Source: Microlunatus kandeliicorticis
GTDB lineage: Bacteria; Actinomycetota; Actinomycetes; Propionibacteriales; Propionibacteriaceae
Direction: 5' to 3'
DNA length: 64,000 nucleotides
Assembly (NCBI RefSeq): GCF_014137855.1
Contig: NZ_JACGWT010000004.1
Coordinates: forward strand, 248,001 to 312,000
The position numbers and the translations under genes are program-made. The notes under the pieces are model-generated. The model was not told the origin of the DNA. It ran no database searches and worked only from the letters and a program-made list of their open reading frames with translations. Below are positions 8,501 through 18,178 of this stretch, piece after piece (within the stretch, counting starts at the first letter, position 1; every line of letters begins with the position of its first letter).

Positions 8501-9829
8501 ATGACGCGGGTGGAGCAGTCACCCCCGGCCACCCGCACCGACGGCGGCGCCGACGAGGACGTCCGGCTGCGGCGGCTGCTGACCTCGCTCGGCGCAGCGA
8601 TGACCGCGGCCGGCCAGCCGACCCACGAGGTGGAGACCGAGGTCGTCGGGCTGGCGGCCGGGCTCGGACGTCCGGACGCGCAGGTGGCGGTGGCGCCGAC
8701 CCTGGTCACGCTGGCCCTGGGCCGCGGCGAGCCGGCCAGCGTGGCGGCCACCGGCGGCCCGCTCCGGCTCGACCAGACCGCCGACCTGGTGGTGGTCCGC
8801 TACCAGGTCTCGGCCGGACTGCTCACCCCGGCGGCGGCGCTCGACCGGATCGCCGAGATCCGGGCCAAGGTGCCACGGTATCCCGGCTGGGTGCTGTTCC
8901 CGGGCTGGCTGCTGGTCTCGGTGGGCATCACCGCGGTCCTCCAGCCCGGCTGGGCCAACATCGGGTTGGCCGCGGTCGCCGGGCTGCTGGTCGCCGCCCT
9001 GGTCCGGGTGGCCGCCGGCCGGCCGCTGCTGACCACCCTGCTGCCCACCCTGGCCGCGCTGGTCGCCGGGCTGGTGATCTTCGGCGCGGCCGAGGCCGGC
9101 TGGGTGATCGGGCCGCTCCGCACGCTGCTCCCGCCGCTGGCCGTGCTGCTCCCCGGGGCTCTGCTGACCACCGGGATCGCCGAGCTGGCCGCGGGGGCGA
9201 TGGTCGCCGGGAGCTCGCGGCTGGCCTTCGGGACCGTCCAGGTGCTGCTGTTCGCGCTCGGGGTGATCGTGGCCGCCCGGATCGTCGGCGTGCCCGCACC
9301 GATGCTCGGCAACATCGCGGTCCGCGACCTGGCGCCGTGGGCCCCGGTCGCCGGCGTGCTGGTGCTCGCGGTCGGCGTCTGCCTGCTCGAGAGCGCCTCC
9401 TTCCGGCTGCTGCCCTGGATCGTCGGTCTGCTGCTGCTCACCTTCGCCGCCCAGTCACTCGGTCAGGACCTCGGCGGGCTCGCGGTCGGCCCGTTCCTCG
9501 GCGCGGTGGTGGCCACCCTGGGCGCTCGTACGGCCGAGCTGATCCGGCCGACGCTGCCCCGGCTGGTGGTGTTCCTGCCGTCGTTCTGGCTGCTGGTGCC
9601 CGGCAGTCTCGGGGTGCTCGGGGTCAGCCAGATCGGCCTCGACCCGACCAACTCGCTGGCCACCGCCTCGCAGGCCGTCGGGGTGATCACCGGCATCGCG
9701 CTCGGACTCGTGGTCGGCGCCGCCCTCGCGCAGGCGCTGGCCCGGCTGGTCGCCCGCCGGGGTCCCGGGCACGCACGCCGGGTGGTGGCCCGGCACGCGG
9801 CCACGACCGAACGGCGGTCCGGCCGGTGA
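8501..9829 (+). CDS. Threonine/serine exporter family protein (ThrE, DUF1212-type)
   Basis: A 442-residue membrane protein. The N-terminal cytosolic domain (about residues 20-130) has RLRRLLTSLGAAMTAAGQPTHEVE, the pattern of the ThrE cytosolic half. About ten hydrophobic helices follow from residue 130, in two groups separated near residue 280, corresponding to the ThrE and ThrE-2 halves in one chain. The family exports threonine and serine by proton motive force. It runs divergently from priA, and its stop overlaps the GTG of the next gene (GTGA). The exact amino acid exported here is not known. Confidence 0.88.
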   Translation: MTRVEQSPPATRTDGGADEDVRLRRLLTSLGAAMTAAGQPTHEVETEVVGLAAGLGRPDAQVAVAPTLVTLALGRGEPASVAATGGPLRLDQTADLVVVRYQVSAGLLTPAAALDRIAEIRAKVPRYPGWVLFPGWLLVSVGITAVLQPGWANIGLAAVAGLLVAALVRVAAGRPLLTTLLPTLAALVAGLVIFGAAEAGWVIGPLRTLLPPLAVLLPGALLTTGIAELAAGAMVAGSSRLAFGTVQVLLFALGVIVAARIVGVPAPMLGNIAVRDLAPWAPVAGVLVLAVGVCLLESASFRLLPWIVGLLLLTFAAQSLGQDLGGLAVGPFLGAVVATLGARTAELIRPTLPRLVVFLPSFWLLVPGSLGVLGVSQIGLDPTNSLATASQAVGVITGIALGLVVGAALAQALARLVARRGPGHARRVVARHAATTERRSGR

Positions 9830-10803
9830 GCCCGGCGTCCCCCGTCACTCCCGCGCTCGACGGCGCCGCGGTGGCGCGACGGTTCGGGCTGGGCCGGGTG
9901 CGGTCCTTCGCCGGGCCGGTCGCCGCCGGCGAGACCGGCGAGGTCTGGCGGCTCGCCGCGGGCGGACGCGACTTCGCGGTCAAGCGCAGCCGGTCCGCCT
10001 GGGCCGTGGGGCTGACCGAGGAGCGGGCCGAGGTGGTCGTGAGGTTCCAGCAGGAGGCGGCCCGGCGCGGCGTCCCGACCCCGTCGGTGCACCGGACCAC
10101 CGACGGGGCGGCGTCGGCACGGTTCGACGGCCTGCCGGTCCGGGTGTACGGCTGGGTCGAACTCGACGCCCCCGATCCCGGCATCGATCCCGGCCGGGTC
10201 GGGCGGTTGGTGGCCTCGGTCCACCGGGCGGTGCTCCCGGCCGACGGTCCGGTCGAGCCGTGGTTCACCGAGCCGCTCGGCGCGGCCCGCTGGGACGAGC
10301 TGGTGTCCGGGCTGGCCCGGGCGGGGGCGCCGGCGGCCGCCGGGTTCGCCGCCTACCGCGACGGGCTGGTCGACCTCGAACGCAGCTACCAGCCCTCGCG
10401 GGCCGTCCAGCTCTGTCACCGGGACCTGTGGGCGGACAACGTGCTGGGGACGGCGGACGGCGACCTCTGCGTGATCGACTGGGACAACGCAGGCCCGGGC
10501 GACCCCGACCAGGAGCTCGCCTTCTGCGTGGCGGAGTTCGCGCGCGGGGACGTGCGTCGCGCGCGACGGCTGGTGGCGGCCTACCGCGAGGCCGGCGGTC
10601 TCGGACGGATCACGGCGCCCGGCGACTTCACCATGCCCGCGGCCGTGCTGGGCCACATCGCCGAGATGTGGGTCGACCGGCGGCTCGCCCCGACCGCGCT
10701 CCACCCGGTCGAGCTCTGCGACGCCCGGCTGACCGAGTTCCTCACCGACCCGCTCACCCCCGGGGTGGTCGCCGCTCTGGTCGAAGCCGTCGCCGACCTC
10801 TGA
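9826..10803 (+). CDS. Aminoglycoside-phosphotransferase-fold kinase
   Basis: A 325-residue protein of the APH/choline-kinase fold. The catalytic loop LCHRDLWADNVL (HxDxxxxN) and the metal-binding DWDNAGPGDPDQE are both present. The N-terminal nucleotide-binding lysine is in FAVKRSRS. The substrate is unknown; members include small-molecule kinases and drug-inactivating enzymes, and nothing here points to resistance. It overlaps the ThrE-like gene by 4 bp, so the two are co-translated. Confidence 0.85.
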   Translation: MSPASPVTPALDGAAVARRFGLGRVRSFAGPVAAGETGEVWRLAAGGRDFAVKRSRSAWAVGLTEERAEVVVRFQQEAARRGVPTPSVHRTTDGAASARFDGLPVRVYGWVELDAPDPGIDPGRVGRLVASVHRAVLPADGPVEPWFTEPLGAARWDELVSGLARAGAPAAAGFAAYRDGLVDLERSYQPSRAVQLCHRDLWADNVLGTADGDLCVIDWDNAGPGDPDQELAFCVAEFARGDVRRARRLVAAYREAGGLGRITAPGDFTMPAAVLGHIAEMWVDRRLAPTALHPVELCDARLTEFLTDPLTPGVVAALVEAVADL

Positions 10804-10808
10804 GGGAC

Positions 10809-10866
10809 GCCCTTCGACAGGCTCAGGGCGCGCGGGGGTGGGAGCGCCCGTCGACAGGCTCAGGGC
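10809..10866. repeat. Two copies of the dispersed REP-like repeat
   Basis: Copies at 10809-10829 and 10846-10866 share the core CCTTCGACAGGCTCAGGG; the second has CCGTCGAC. They fill the convergent gap between the phosphotransferase and the solute-binding gene, with decayed fragments (GCTCAGGGCGCG, GCTCAGCGG) after them. Outer arms GCCCT and AGGGC are inverted, so each copy can form a small hairpin. The same element recurs at about six other places in this window. Confidence 0.85.
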
Positions 10867-10934
10867 GTGGGGGTGGGAGCGCTCAGGGCGCGTCGGGTGT
10901 GGGAGCGCTCAGCGGACCGTGATCATCGAGGCGG

Positions 10935-12368
10935 TCAGCTGACCGAGTCGTTGTAGTTCTCGATCACCCCGGCGATGTCGCGCGTCTCGGTCTGCATCGC
11001 GGTCTGCGGGTCCTGGCCGATCAGCGCCTTCTCCAGGCCGTCCTCACTGGCCTTGCGGATCTGCGGCATCGACCCGGCTACGCAGCCGGTGGTGCTCGGG
11101 CCGAGCTCGGTGGCGTCGAGCGAGCGGATCGCCACCCCGAACAGCGGGTTGGCCTTCAGGTACTGCTTCTCCACCGGCAGGTCGAGGGCCCGGTTGTTGA
11201 CCGGGAAGTAGCCGGTGTGGGTGTGCCAGTAGGCCTGCGACTCCGGCGAGACCAGGAACTTCACGAACTCCCAGGAGGCCTCCTTCTCGGCGTCGGTGTG
11301 CCCGAGCCCGGAGATCCACAGGCTGGCGCCGCCGATCGACGGTCCGCGGCCGTCCGCCAGGCTGCCGCTCACCGTCGGGAACGGCGCCGCGCCGAGCTCG
11401 AAGTGCCCCTGGGCGGCTGCGCTGAACGCCTTGAGCGTGCCGGTGGACTCGAGGGTCATCGCGGTCTGCTGGGCGGTGAAGGCGTTCTGCGCGGCCTTGG
11501 TCTGCCGGCCGGTGTTGACCGCGAGCCCGTCCTTGACCATGGCCTGCCACCAGCCGAGGGTCTGCACCAGCTGCGGCGAGTCGAGCGCGACCCGGGTGAC
11601 CCGCTGCCCGGTGCGCCCGTTGGCCGGGTCGCAGTAGAGCTGGCCGTCGGTGGCCATCAGCTGCTCGAGGAACCAGCCGTACACCGCGGCACCGAAGCCG
11701 TAGGAGACCGGTCCCCCGTTGATCTTGCTCAGCTTCTCGGCGTCGGCGCGGATCTCGGCCAAGTTCTGCGGCGGGTCGTCCGGGTCGAGCCCGGCCTTCC
11801 GGAAGGCGTCCTTGTTGTAGTAGAGCAGCGGCACCGAGCTGTTGAGCGGCATCGACCAGAGCTTGCCGGCCACGGTGTAGTAGCCGGCGATGTTGCGCTG
11901 CAGCGCGCTGAGGTCGTAGCGGTCCCGGTCGACGAAACCCTGGATCGGCACCACCTGGTGCGAATCGATCATGAACTGGGTGCCGATGTCGTAGATCTGC
12001 ATCATCGACGGGGTGCTGTTCGACTGCACCGACGCCTTGTACTTGGTGATCGCGTCGTCGTACTCGCCCTGGTAGACCCCGACGACCTTGATCCGTCCTG
12101 CGTGGGCGGCGTTGAACTGGTCGATCAGCGCCTGCAGGGCGATCCCGTTGGTCGAGTCCATCGAGTGCCAGAAGGTGATCGTGGTCAAACCCGGGGCACG
12201 GGACGCCGCGTCGGCTGCCGGGACGTCGAGACTCCCCTTCGGCCGGTTCCCCGCACACCCGGCGAGCAGCACCGCGAGGACGGCGAGCAGGAAGGCGGTC
12301 AGCGCAGCCAGCAGCCGGCACGATCGGCCGCCGGACCGCGGTGCGGCGAGCCGCACGTCGGTGCTCAC
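10935..12368 (-). CDS. Lipoprotein solute-binding component of a UgpB-like ABC transporter
   Basis: A 477-residue extracytoplasmic binding protein. The signal peptide ends in a lipobox LAGC near residue 39, so it should be a lipid-anchored protein. ITFWHSMDSTNGIALQALID and MPLNSSVPLLYYNKDAFRKA match the UgpB group, which binds glycerol 3-phosphate or related polyol phosphates; the real ligand is not proven. The GTG start overlaps the stop of the upstream permease (GTGA). It is the last gene of a permease-permease-binding-protein operon. Confidence 0.92.
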   Translation of the reverse strand: MSTDVRLAAPRSGGRSCRLLAALTAFLLAVLAVLLAGCAGNRPKGSLDVPAADAASRAPGLTTITFWHSMDSTNGIALQALIDQFNAAHAGRIKVVGVYQGEYDDAITKYKASVQSNSTPSMMQIYDIGTQFMIDSHQVVPIQGFVDRDRYDLSALQRNIAGYYTVAGKLWSMPLNSSVPLLYYNKDAFRKAGLDPDDPPQNLAEIRADAEKLSKINGGPVSYGFGAAVYGWFLEQLMATDGQLYCDPANGRTGQRVTRVALDSPQLVQTLGWWQAMVKDGLAVNTGRQTKAAQNAFTAQQTAMTLESTGTLKAFSAAAQGHFELGAAPFPTVSGSLADGRGPSIGGASLWISGLGHTDAEKEASWEFVKFLVSPESQAYWHTHTGYFPVNNRALDLPVEKQYLKANPLFGVAIRSLDATELGPSTTGCVAGSMPQIRKASEDGLEKALIGQDPQTAMQTETRDIAGVIENYNDSVS

Positions 12369-13249
12369 TTGCCCGACCCCGCCGTCAGACCGCGGACGAT
12401 GAAGCGCTGCCCGAACAGCACCAGCAGCAGCGTCGGTACCAGGGCCAGCACCACCCCGGCGAGCACCATCCCGGGATCGTTGGCGTCGGCGGACTGCAGC
12501 TGGGTGATGCCGATCTGGATCGTCTGGTTCTCCGGCGTCTGGCTGATCAGCAGCGGCCAGAAGTACATGTTCCAGGCCGACAGGAACGACCACACCCCGA
12601 GGGCGGCCAGGGTCGGTCGGGTCAACGGGATCACCACCCGCCAGAGGAAGCCGAAGGTCGAGACGCCGTCGACCCGGGCCGCGTCGCGGAGCTCCATCGG
12701 AAAGGCGAGGAACGCCTGCCGCACCAGGAACACGCCGAACCCGGCGGCCAGATACGGCAGCGCCAGCGCGAAGATCCCGTTGACCAGCCCGAGCTCGGCC
12801 ATCGCCAGGTAGTTCGGGATGATGATCGACTCCCAGGGGATCATCATCGTGCTGAGCAGCAGGAAGAACCAGAACCGTCGGGCCCGGAGCCGCAGGAACA
12901 CCAGGGCATAGGCGGCCAGCACGCTGGTGATCAGCTGGCCGAGCACGACCAGCACCGCCACCGCCGCCGAGTTGAGGTACTGGCGGGCCAGCGGGATCAC
13001 CTGGAGTGCCGTGGCGTAGTTGCCGGCCACGAAGCCGTGCAGCGGCCACAGGTGGGCCGGGAAGGTGTTGATGTCGGCCGGTGACATGAAGCTGCCGACC
13101 AGCACGTAGTAGACCGGGAAGAGCAGCACGACGAACAGGACCCCGAGGCCCACGTAGGTGCCGATGTGTCGGCTGCCGCGGATCCGGGTCGAGCCGGAGG
13201 GTCGGCGCCCGGTCGCGGGGCCCGACCGGGGCAGGGTCGCGGTGGCCAT
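12365..13249 (-). CDS. UgpE-like ABC transporter permease
   Basis: A 294-residue inner-membrane permease with six hydrophobic segments beginning at GTYVGLGVLFVVLLFPVYYV. The EAA loop reads ELRDAARVDGVSTFGF. The ATG shares one base with the TGA of the preceding permease, and its own stop overlaps the binding-protein start, so all three are coupled. The start fits a short basic N-terminus (MATATLPRSGPATGRR). Confidence 0.94.
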   Translation of the reverse strand: MATATLPRSGPATGRRPSGSTRIRGSRHIGTYVGLGVLFVVLLFPVYYVLVGSFMSPADINTFPAHLWPLHGFVAGNYATALQVIPLARQYLNSAAVAVLVVLGQLITSVLAAYALVFLRLRARRFWFFLLLSTMMIPWESIIIPNYLAMAELGLVNGIFALALPYLAAGFGVFLVRQAFLAFPMELRDAARVDGVSTFGFLWRVVIPLTRPTLAALGVWSFLSAWNMYFWPLLISQTPENQTIQIGITQLQSADANDPGMVLAGVVLALVPTLLLVLFGQRFIVRGLTAGSGK

Positions 13250-14190
13250 CAGTTGTAGTAGACCTTCCGCTCGAGCACCCCGAACTGGACGGCGGTGATC
13301 GCCAGCACCACGATCAGCAGCACGATCGCCTGCGCCGACCCGGCTCCGAAGTTGGAGTTGTTGTTGGCGAAGGCGACCTCGTAGATCGAGTAGACCAGCG
13401 TGGTCGTCGACCGGTCCGGTCCCCCGGTGGTGAGGATGTTGATCTGACCGAAGCTCTGCAGGGCCTGGATGGTCCCGGTGACGACGAGGAAGAACAGCTG
13501 CGGGGTGATCAGCGGCAGCATCACCCGGGTCTGCAGCTGGAGGCCGCTTGCTCCGTCGAGCCGGGCCGCCTCGATCACGTCGTCGGGCACCGCACCGAGC
13601 CCGGCCGAGAGCACCAGCATGGTGTAGCCGAGCTGCATCCACACCGAGGTGATCGCCACCGACACCAGCGCCACGCCGGGATCGGTGAGCCAGCCGACCG
13701 CGTCGATGCCGACCAGGGAGAGCAGGCTGTTGATCACCCCGGTGGCCGGGTCCATCATCACCCCGAACAACACCGCGGCGGTGGCCACCGAGAAGGCGAA
13801 CGGCAGGGCGAACGCGGTCCGGAAGAACCGGACCAGCCGGATCCGTCCTGCCAGGAGCAGCGCCAGCACCAGACCGATCAGCAGGCTCGGGATCACCGTC
13901 AGCAGGACGAAGCCGAGGGTGACCAGGAGGGTCCGGCCGAAGTCGGGGTCGGTCAGCAGCTCGACGTAGTGGCGGGCCCCGACGAACCCGTTCGGCCGGC
14001 CGAAGATGTCACTGCGCTGGAAGGACAGGTAGACCGAGCGCCCGAGCGGGACGAAGAAGAAGCAGATGAAGACGACGAGCGCCGGGACCAGGTAGACGAA
14101 GGCCGCCAGCTCCTCGCGTCGCCGGCCGCGGCCTGCGCGCTCGGACGGCCGGGGTGGGGCCGCACCGGCCACCGGGGACGCCGTAGTCAC
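13249..14190 (-). CDS. UgpA-like ABC transporter permease
   Basis: A 313-residue first permease of the operon. A basic cytoplasmic N-terminus is followed by ELAAFVYLVPALVVFICFFF as helix 1. The EAA loop is EAARLDGASGLQLQ. The ITSVWMQLGYTMLVLSAGL and LTTGGPDRSTTTLVYSIYE stretches are typical of the UgpA/MalF group. It uses a GTG start with no clear ribosome-binding site. No ATPase gene is adjacent, so a shared multi-substrate ATPase is expected elsewhere. Confidence 0.94.
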   Translation of the reverse strand: MTTASPVAGAAPPRPSERAGRGRRREELAAFVYLVPALVVFICFFFVPLGRSVYLSFQRSDIFGRPNGFVGARHYVELLTDPDFGRTLLVTLGFVLLTVIPSLLIGLVLALLLAGRIRLVRFFRTAFALPFAFSVATAAVLFGVMMDPATGVINSLLSLVGIDAVGWLTDPGVALVSVAITSVWMQLGYTMLVLSAGLGAVPDDVIEAARLDGASGLQLQTRVMLPLITPQLFFLVVTGTIQALQSFGQINILTTGGPDRSTTTLVYSIYEVAFANNNSNFGAGSAQAIVLLIVVLAITAVQFGVLERKVYYN

Positions 14191-14289
14191 GGAAGGAACA
14201 TACCGAGACCCTGCGTTCGCGGTGAGACAGCCATCTTCGGTCAGCGCGCCGTCGTCCGTTCGACGGACCGTGACCAGCGACCAGCGGGG

Positions 14290-15501
14290 TCAGCCGCCGA
14301 CGGCGTCGGCGAGGGCGTCGGCGCGGTCGGTCCGCTCCCAGCTGAAGCTGTCGAGCTCGCGGCCGAAGTGGCCGTACCGGGCGGTGTCGGCGTAGATCGG
14401 CCGGAGCAGGTCGAGCTGGGCGATGATCGCCGCCGGGCGCAGGTCGAACACCTCGAGGGCCGCCTGCTGGATCTGCCCGACCGGCACCTTCTCGGTGCCG
14501 AAGCACTCGACGTAGAAGCCGACCGGGTGCGCGGCGCCGATCGCGTAGGCGACCTGGACCTCGCAGCGGTCGGCCAGCCCGGCGGCGACGACGTTCTTGG
14601 CCACCCAGCGCATCGCGTAGGCGGCGGAGCGGTCGACCTTCGACGGGTCCTTGCCGGAGAACGCACCCCCGCCGTGCCGGGCCATCCCGCCGTAGGTGTC
14701 GACGATGATCTTGCGTCCGGTCAGCCCGGCGTCGCCCATCGGGCCGCCAACCTCGAACCGGCCGGTCGGGTTGACCAGCAGCCGGTAGTCGCTGGCGTCG
14801 AGCTGGTAGCGCTCGAGCACCGGCTCGACCACGTGCTTGCGGACGTCGGGCACCAGCAGCGCTTCGAGGTCGACGTTGGCCGCGTGCTGGCTGGAGACCA
14901 CCACGGTGTCCAGCCGGACCGGCCGGTCGAGCCCGGACACCGGGTCCGGCGCGTACTCGATGGTCACCTGGACCTTGCCGTCCGGACGCAGGTACGGCAC
15001 CACCTGGTCCTTGCGGGCCACGGCCAGCTCCTCGGCCAGCCGGTGCGCGAGGTCGATCGGCAGCGGCATCAGCGTCGGGGTCTCGGTGCAGGCGTAGCCG
15101 AACATCAGGCCCTGGTCGCCGGCGCCCTGGCTGTCGTACTGCTCGTGGCTCGCGCCCGTCCGCTCCTCCCAGGCCCGGTCGATGCCCTGGGCGATGTCGG
15201 GAGATTGCGCACCGATCGCCACGCTGACGCCGCAGGAGTTGCCGTCGAAGCCCTTGGTCGAGGAGTCGTAGCCGATCTCCACGATCCGGTTGCGGACGAT
15301 TTTGGGGATCTCGACGTAGGCCTCGGTGGTCACCTCGCCAGCCACCACCACCAGTCCGGTGGTGACCAGCGTCTCGACCGCGACGCGGCTGCGGGGATCG
15401 GCCTCGAGCAGCGCATCGAGGATCGAGTCGCTGATCTGGTCGGCGATCTTGTCGGGGTGGCCCTCGGTCACCGACTCGGAGGTGAACAGTCGTCCGGCCA
15501 T
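14290..15501 (-). CDS. metK: S-adenosylmethionine synthetase
   Basis: A 403-residue enzyme making S-adenosylmethionine from methionine and ATP in the cytosol. It carries [16 protein letters not shown] at the N-terminus, [12 protein letters not shown] in the middle, and [19 protein letters not shown] in the C-terminal third. Length and ends match the bacterial family. GGAAGG lies just before the ATG. It sits 42 bp downstream of coaBC on the same strand, a common actinobacterial neighbourhood. No SAM riboswitch fits in the short gap. Confidence 0.98.
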   Translation of the reverse strand: MAGRLFTSESVTEGHPDKIADQISDSILDALLEADPRSRVAVETLVTTGLVVVAGEVTTEAYVEIPKIVRNRIVEIGYDSSTKGFDGNSCGVSVAIGAQSPDIAQGIDRAWEERTGASHEQYDSQGAGDQGLMFGYACTETPTLMPLPIDLAHRLAEELAVARKDQVVPYLRPDGKVQVTIEYAPDPVSGLDRPVRLDTVVVSSQHAANVDLEALLVPDVRKHVVEPVLERYQLDASDYRLLVNPTGRFEVGGPMGDAGLTGRKIIVDTYGGMARHGGGAFSGKDPSKVDRSAAYAMRWVAKNVVAAGLADRCEVQVAYAIGAAHPVGFYVECFGTEKVPVGQIQQAALEVFDLRPAAIIAQLDLLRPIYADTARYGHFGRELDSFSWERTDRADALADAVGG

Positions 15502-15543
15502 GGTGCCTTCCGTCGAGCCGTGCGTGGTGTGCAGCGGCCCAGA

Positions 15544-16800
15544 CTAGCGGCCGGACCGCACCGCCAGGGCGGCATCCCAGATGAGGTGGGCCAGCGCGTC
15601 CTTGGTGCCCGCGTGCGGTCCGTCGGCGGCCGTCTCCCCCTCCGGACCGTCGGGACGGCTCAGCAGCGTGATCTCGCTGTCGGCCTTCCCGAACACCTTG
15701 CCGCGGCCGACCGCGTTGAGCACCAGCAGGTCGCAGCCCTTGCGGGCCAGCTTGGCCACGCCGAGCGCGCGGAGCGCGGCCGGGTCGTCGGCGGTCTCGG
15801 CGGCGAACCCCACCAGCACCTGCCGGGTCACCTCGCGCCGGTCCCGCTCGGCGACCAGTCCGGCCAGCACGTCCGGGTTCTGCACCAGCGACAGCTCGAG
15901 CCCCTGCTGGGGTGACTCCTTCTTGATCTTCGCCGCGGCGTACTCGCGGGGGGCGAAGTCGGCCGGCGCGGCGGCCATCACCACCACGTCGGCGTCGGCG
16001 GCAACGGTGCGCATCGCCTGCTCGAGGTCGCGGGTCGAGGTGACGGTGGTCAGCCGCGCCGTGCCGGGCGCCGGGCGCTCGACGTTGGCGGCGACCAGCT
16101 CGACCTCGGCGCCGCGGAGCAGGGCGGCCCGGGCGAGGGCCCAGCCCATCAGCCCCGACGACGCGTTGCCGAGGAAGCGCACCGGGTCGAGGTGCTCCCG
16201 GGTGCCGCCGGCCGACACCGCGACCCGCAGCCCGGCCAGGTCCCGGGCCGCGGCCCGCTCGGCGAGCCCTGGGCGTTCGAGCAGGGTGGCGGCCACCGCG
16301 GCGATCTCGGCGGGCTCGGGCAGCCGGCCCGGTCCGCTGTCGGCTCCGGTGAGGCGGCCGTCGTCGGGGTCGAGGACGACCGCGCCGCGCGAGCGCAGGG
16401 TGGCGACGTTGGCCACCGTGGCCGGGTGCCGCCACATCTCGGTGTGCATCGCCGGTGCGAAGAGCACCGGGCAGGTCGCGGTGAGCAGGCAGTTGGTGAG
16501 CAGGTCGTCGGCCCGGCCCTGGGCGGCCCGGGCCAGCAGGTCGGCGGTGGCCGGCGCGACCACCACCAGCTCGGCGGCGCGGCCGAGCCGGACGTGCGGC
16601 ACCCGGTCGACGTCGTCGTAGGTCGAGGCGGTCACCGGCTTGCCGCTGAGCGCCTCCCAGGTGGCTGCGCCGACGAACCGCAGGGCGTTCTCGGTGGGCA
16701 CGACGGTGACGTCGTGCCCGGCCTCACTGAGGGCGCGCAGCAGAGTGCACGCCTTGTAGGCGGCGATCCCGCCGCTGACGCCGAGCAGGATCCGGCTCAT
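15544..16800 (-). CDS. coaBC: Bifunctional phosphopantothenoylcysteine decarboxylase / phosphopantothenate-cysteine ligase
   Basis: A 418-residue fusion for two steps of coenzyme A synthesis. Residues 1-180 form the flavin decarboxylase CoaC, with LLGVSGGIAAYKACTLLRAL, VAPATADLLA and APAMHTEMW (His where many bacteria have Asn). From about 190 the ligase CoaB begins with LRVAVSAGGTREHLDPVRF and includes FLGNASSGLMG and AAKIKKE. A strong GGAGGGG stands before the ATG. It is downstream of rpoZ in the gmk-rpoZ-coaBC-metK order. Confidence 0.97.
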   Translation of the reverse strand: MSRILLGVSGGIAAYKACTLLRALSEAGHDVTVVPTENALRFVGAATWEALSGKPVTASTYDDVDRVPHVRLGRAAELVVVAPATADLLARAAQGRADDLLTNCLLTATCPVLFAPAMHTEMWRHPATVANVATLRSRGAVVLDPDDGRLTGADSGPGRLPEPAEIAAVAATLLERPGLAERAAARDLAGLRVAVSAGGTREHLDPVRFLGNASSGLMGWALARAALLRGAEVELVAANVERPAPGTARLTTVTSTRDLEQAMRTVAADADVVVMAAAPADFAPREYAAAKIKKESPQQGLELSLVQNPDVLAGLVAERDRREVTRQVLVGFAAETADDPAALRALGVAKLARKGCDLLVLNAVGRGKVFGKADSEITLLSRPDGPEGETAADGPHAGTKDALAHLIWDAALAVRSGR

Positions 16801-16840
16801 CGGGTGTCCCCTCCGGACCGACGCCGCTGGGAGGGGCGGG

Positions 16841-17173
16841 TCAGGCCGGGGTGTCGGGGTCGGTGAACTCCGGGACCGCGGTGACGGTCGCGGTCGGGGT
16901 CTCCTCCGCCTCGGCCTCCGGGTCGATGTCGGTGCAGGTCAGCACGCCGGCGTTCACCTCGCGGAGCGCGATCGACAGCGGCTTCTCCTGGACGCCGGTC
17001 TCGACCAGCGGGCCGACGTGGTCGAGCAGACCCTCGCCGAGCTGGGAGTAGTAGGCGTTGATCTGCCGGGCCCGCTTGGCCGCGAACAGCACCAGCCGGT
17101 ACTTCGAGTCCGACTTGGTGAGCAGCTCGTCGATCGGCGGGTTGGTGATGCCCTCCGGGGATGCGTTCGTCAC
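16841..17173 (-). CDS. rpoZ: RNA polymerase omega subunit
   Basis: A 110-residue subunit that helps assemble and stabilise RNA polymerase. [20 protein letters not shown] and [14 protein letters not shown] are the conserved actinobacterial core, and [13 protein letters not shown] follows. The tail after residue 85 is acidic and Thr-rich ([16 protein letters not shown]), which varies in the family. The GTG start overlaps the gmk stop by 4 bp, with GAAGG as a ribosome-binding site inside the end of gmk. Confidence 0.96.
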   Translation of the reverse strand: MTNASPEGITNPPIDELLTKSDSKYRLVLFAAKRARQINAYYSQLGEGLLDHVGPLVETGVQEKPLSIALREVNAGVLTCTDIDPEAEAEETPTATVTAVPEFTDPDTPA

Positions 17174-17844
17174 AAATTACCTTCGCGCAGTGGTTCGCCC
17201 GGGGCCGGACGGACGTCCGGGATCGGGTCTTCGGTCAGCCCGGCGCCCTCGTCGGGCGTCAAGCCCATCAAGCTTACAAGCCGGGCGACGGCCGAGTCCA
17301 CGTCGTCGTTGACCACCGTCGCGTCGAAGTCGTCGACCTGGGCCAGCTCCTCGCGGGCGGTCTGCAGCCGGCGCTGCTGCTGGGCGTCGGTCTCGGTGCC
17401 ACGACCGGCGAGCCGCCGCACCAGCTCGTCCCAGCTCGGCGGCACCAGGAAGACGAAGAACGCCTCCGGCCAGCTCGACCGGACCTGCCGGGCGCCCTGG
17501 GTCTCGATCTCGAGCACGGCCCGGCGACCTGCGGCCAGCGCGCGGAGCACCGGCTCGCGCGGGGTGCCGTACTTCGCCGCCCCGTGCACGACCGCCCACT
17601 CGAGCAGCTCACCGTTCGCGGCCATCGCGTCGAACTCGGCGTCGCTGACGAAGAGGTAGTGGACGCCGTCCACCTCACCCGGCCGGGGCGGCCGGGTGGT
17701 CGCCGAGACCGAGACCCACACCTCCGGGCGCCGCGCGGCGAGCCGCGCCACCACCGTCCCCTTGCCGACCCCCGCGGGGCCGGAGACCACCGTCAACCGC
17801 CGGTCGCGGCCCTCGGCTGCGCTCAGCCGGTCGGCGTCGGGCAC
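17170..17844 (-). CDS. gmk: Guanylate kinase
   Basis: A 224-residue kinase converting GMP to GDP with ATP. The P-loop is [10 protein letters not shown] near residue 22. The GMP-binding signatures [19 protein letters not shown] and [16 protein letters not shown] follow, and [13 protein letters not shown] closes the core. The C-terminal extension of about 25 residues is Pro/Asp-rich. The GTG start is 22 bp after mihF. Downstream rpoZ overlaps it. Confidence 0.96.
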   Translation of the reverse strand: MPDADRLSAAEGRDRRLTVVSGPAGVGKGTVVARLAARRPEVWVSVSATTRPPRPGEVDGVHYLFVSDAEFDAMAANGELLEWAVVHGAAKYGTPREPVLRALAAGRRAVLEIETQGARQVRSSWPEAFFVFLVPPSWDELVRRLAGRGTETDAQQQRRLQTAREELAQVDDFDATVVNDDVDSAVARLVSLMGLTPDEGAGLTEDPIPDVRPAPGEPLREGNL

Positions 17845-17866
17845 GGGTCCGGCGGCGGGGTCGAGT

Positions 17867-18178
17867 TCATGAGAACTCGGAGATTAGCCCCGCGACCTGG
17901 TGCTTGCCCAATCCGCGCAGCCGCCGGTTCGGGGCGATCTGCAGCTCGGCCATCACCCGGCGGGCGCGGACCTCACCCACCCGTGGCAGCGACTTCAGGG
18001 CGTCGACCACCTTGGTGTGCGCGACGATGTCGTCGCGCTCGGCCAGGTCGAGCGCCTCGGCGAGGCTCAGGCTGCCGTCGCGGAGCCCGTTCTTGATCTC
18101 GGCCCGTCGTCGGCGGGCCTGGGTCGCTGCGGTACGCGCCAGTTCTCGCTGCGCGTCGGTCAGGGCCGGGATGCTCAC
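17867..18178 (-). CDS. mihF: Actinobacterial integration host factor (mIHF)
   Basis: A 103-residue nucleoid-associated protein found in actinobacteria and essential in mycobacteria. It is basic, with [20 protein letters not shown] in the first helix and the DNA-binding S13-like helix-two-turn-helix [16 protein letters not shown]. The GTG is chosen because GAGGAG lies 8 nt upstream and the size then matches the family; an upstream start would add 21 residues. It leads the mihF-gmk-rpoZ-coaBC-metK series. Confidence 0.96.
   Translation of the reverse strand: MSIPALTDAQRELARTAATQARRRRAEIKNGLRDGSLSLAEALDLAERDDIVAHTKVVDALKSLPRVGEVRARRVMAELQIAPNRRLRGLGKHQVAGLISEFS

Noticed and set aside
9826-10803. 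Aminoglycoside resistance gene
   Set aside because: The fold is shared by many small-molecule kinases. No resistance-specific features or mobile context exist.
14191-14289. tRNA or small RNA gene between metK and the UgpA-like gene
   Set aside because: Only a short GTCCG-TTC-CGGAC-like hairpin is seen. No cloverleaf or acceptor stem can be built.
15502-15543. SAM riboswitch before metK
   Set aside because: The gap to coaBC is 42 bp, too short for any known SAM riboswitch.
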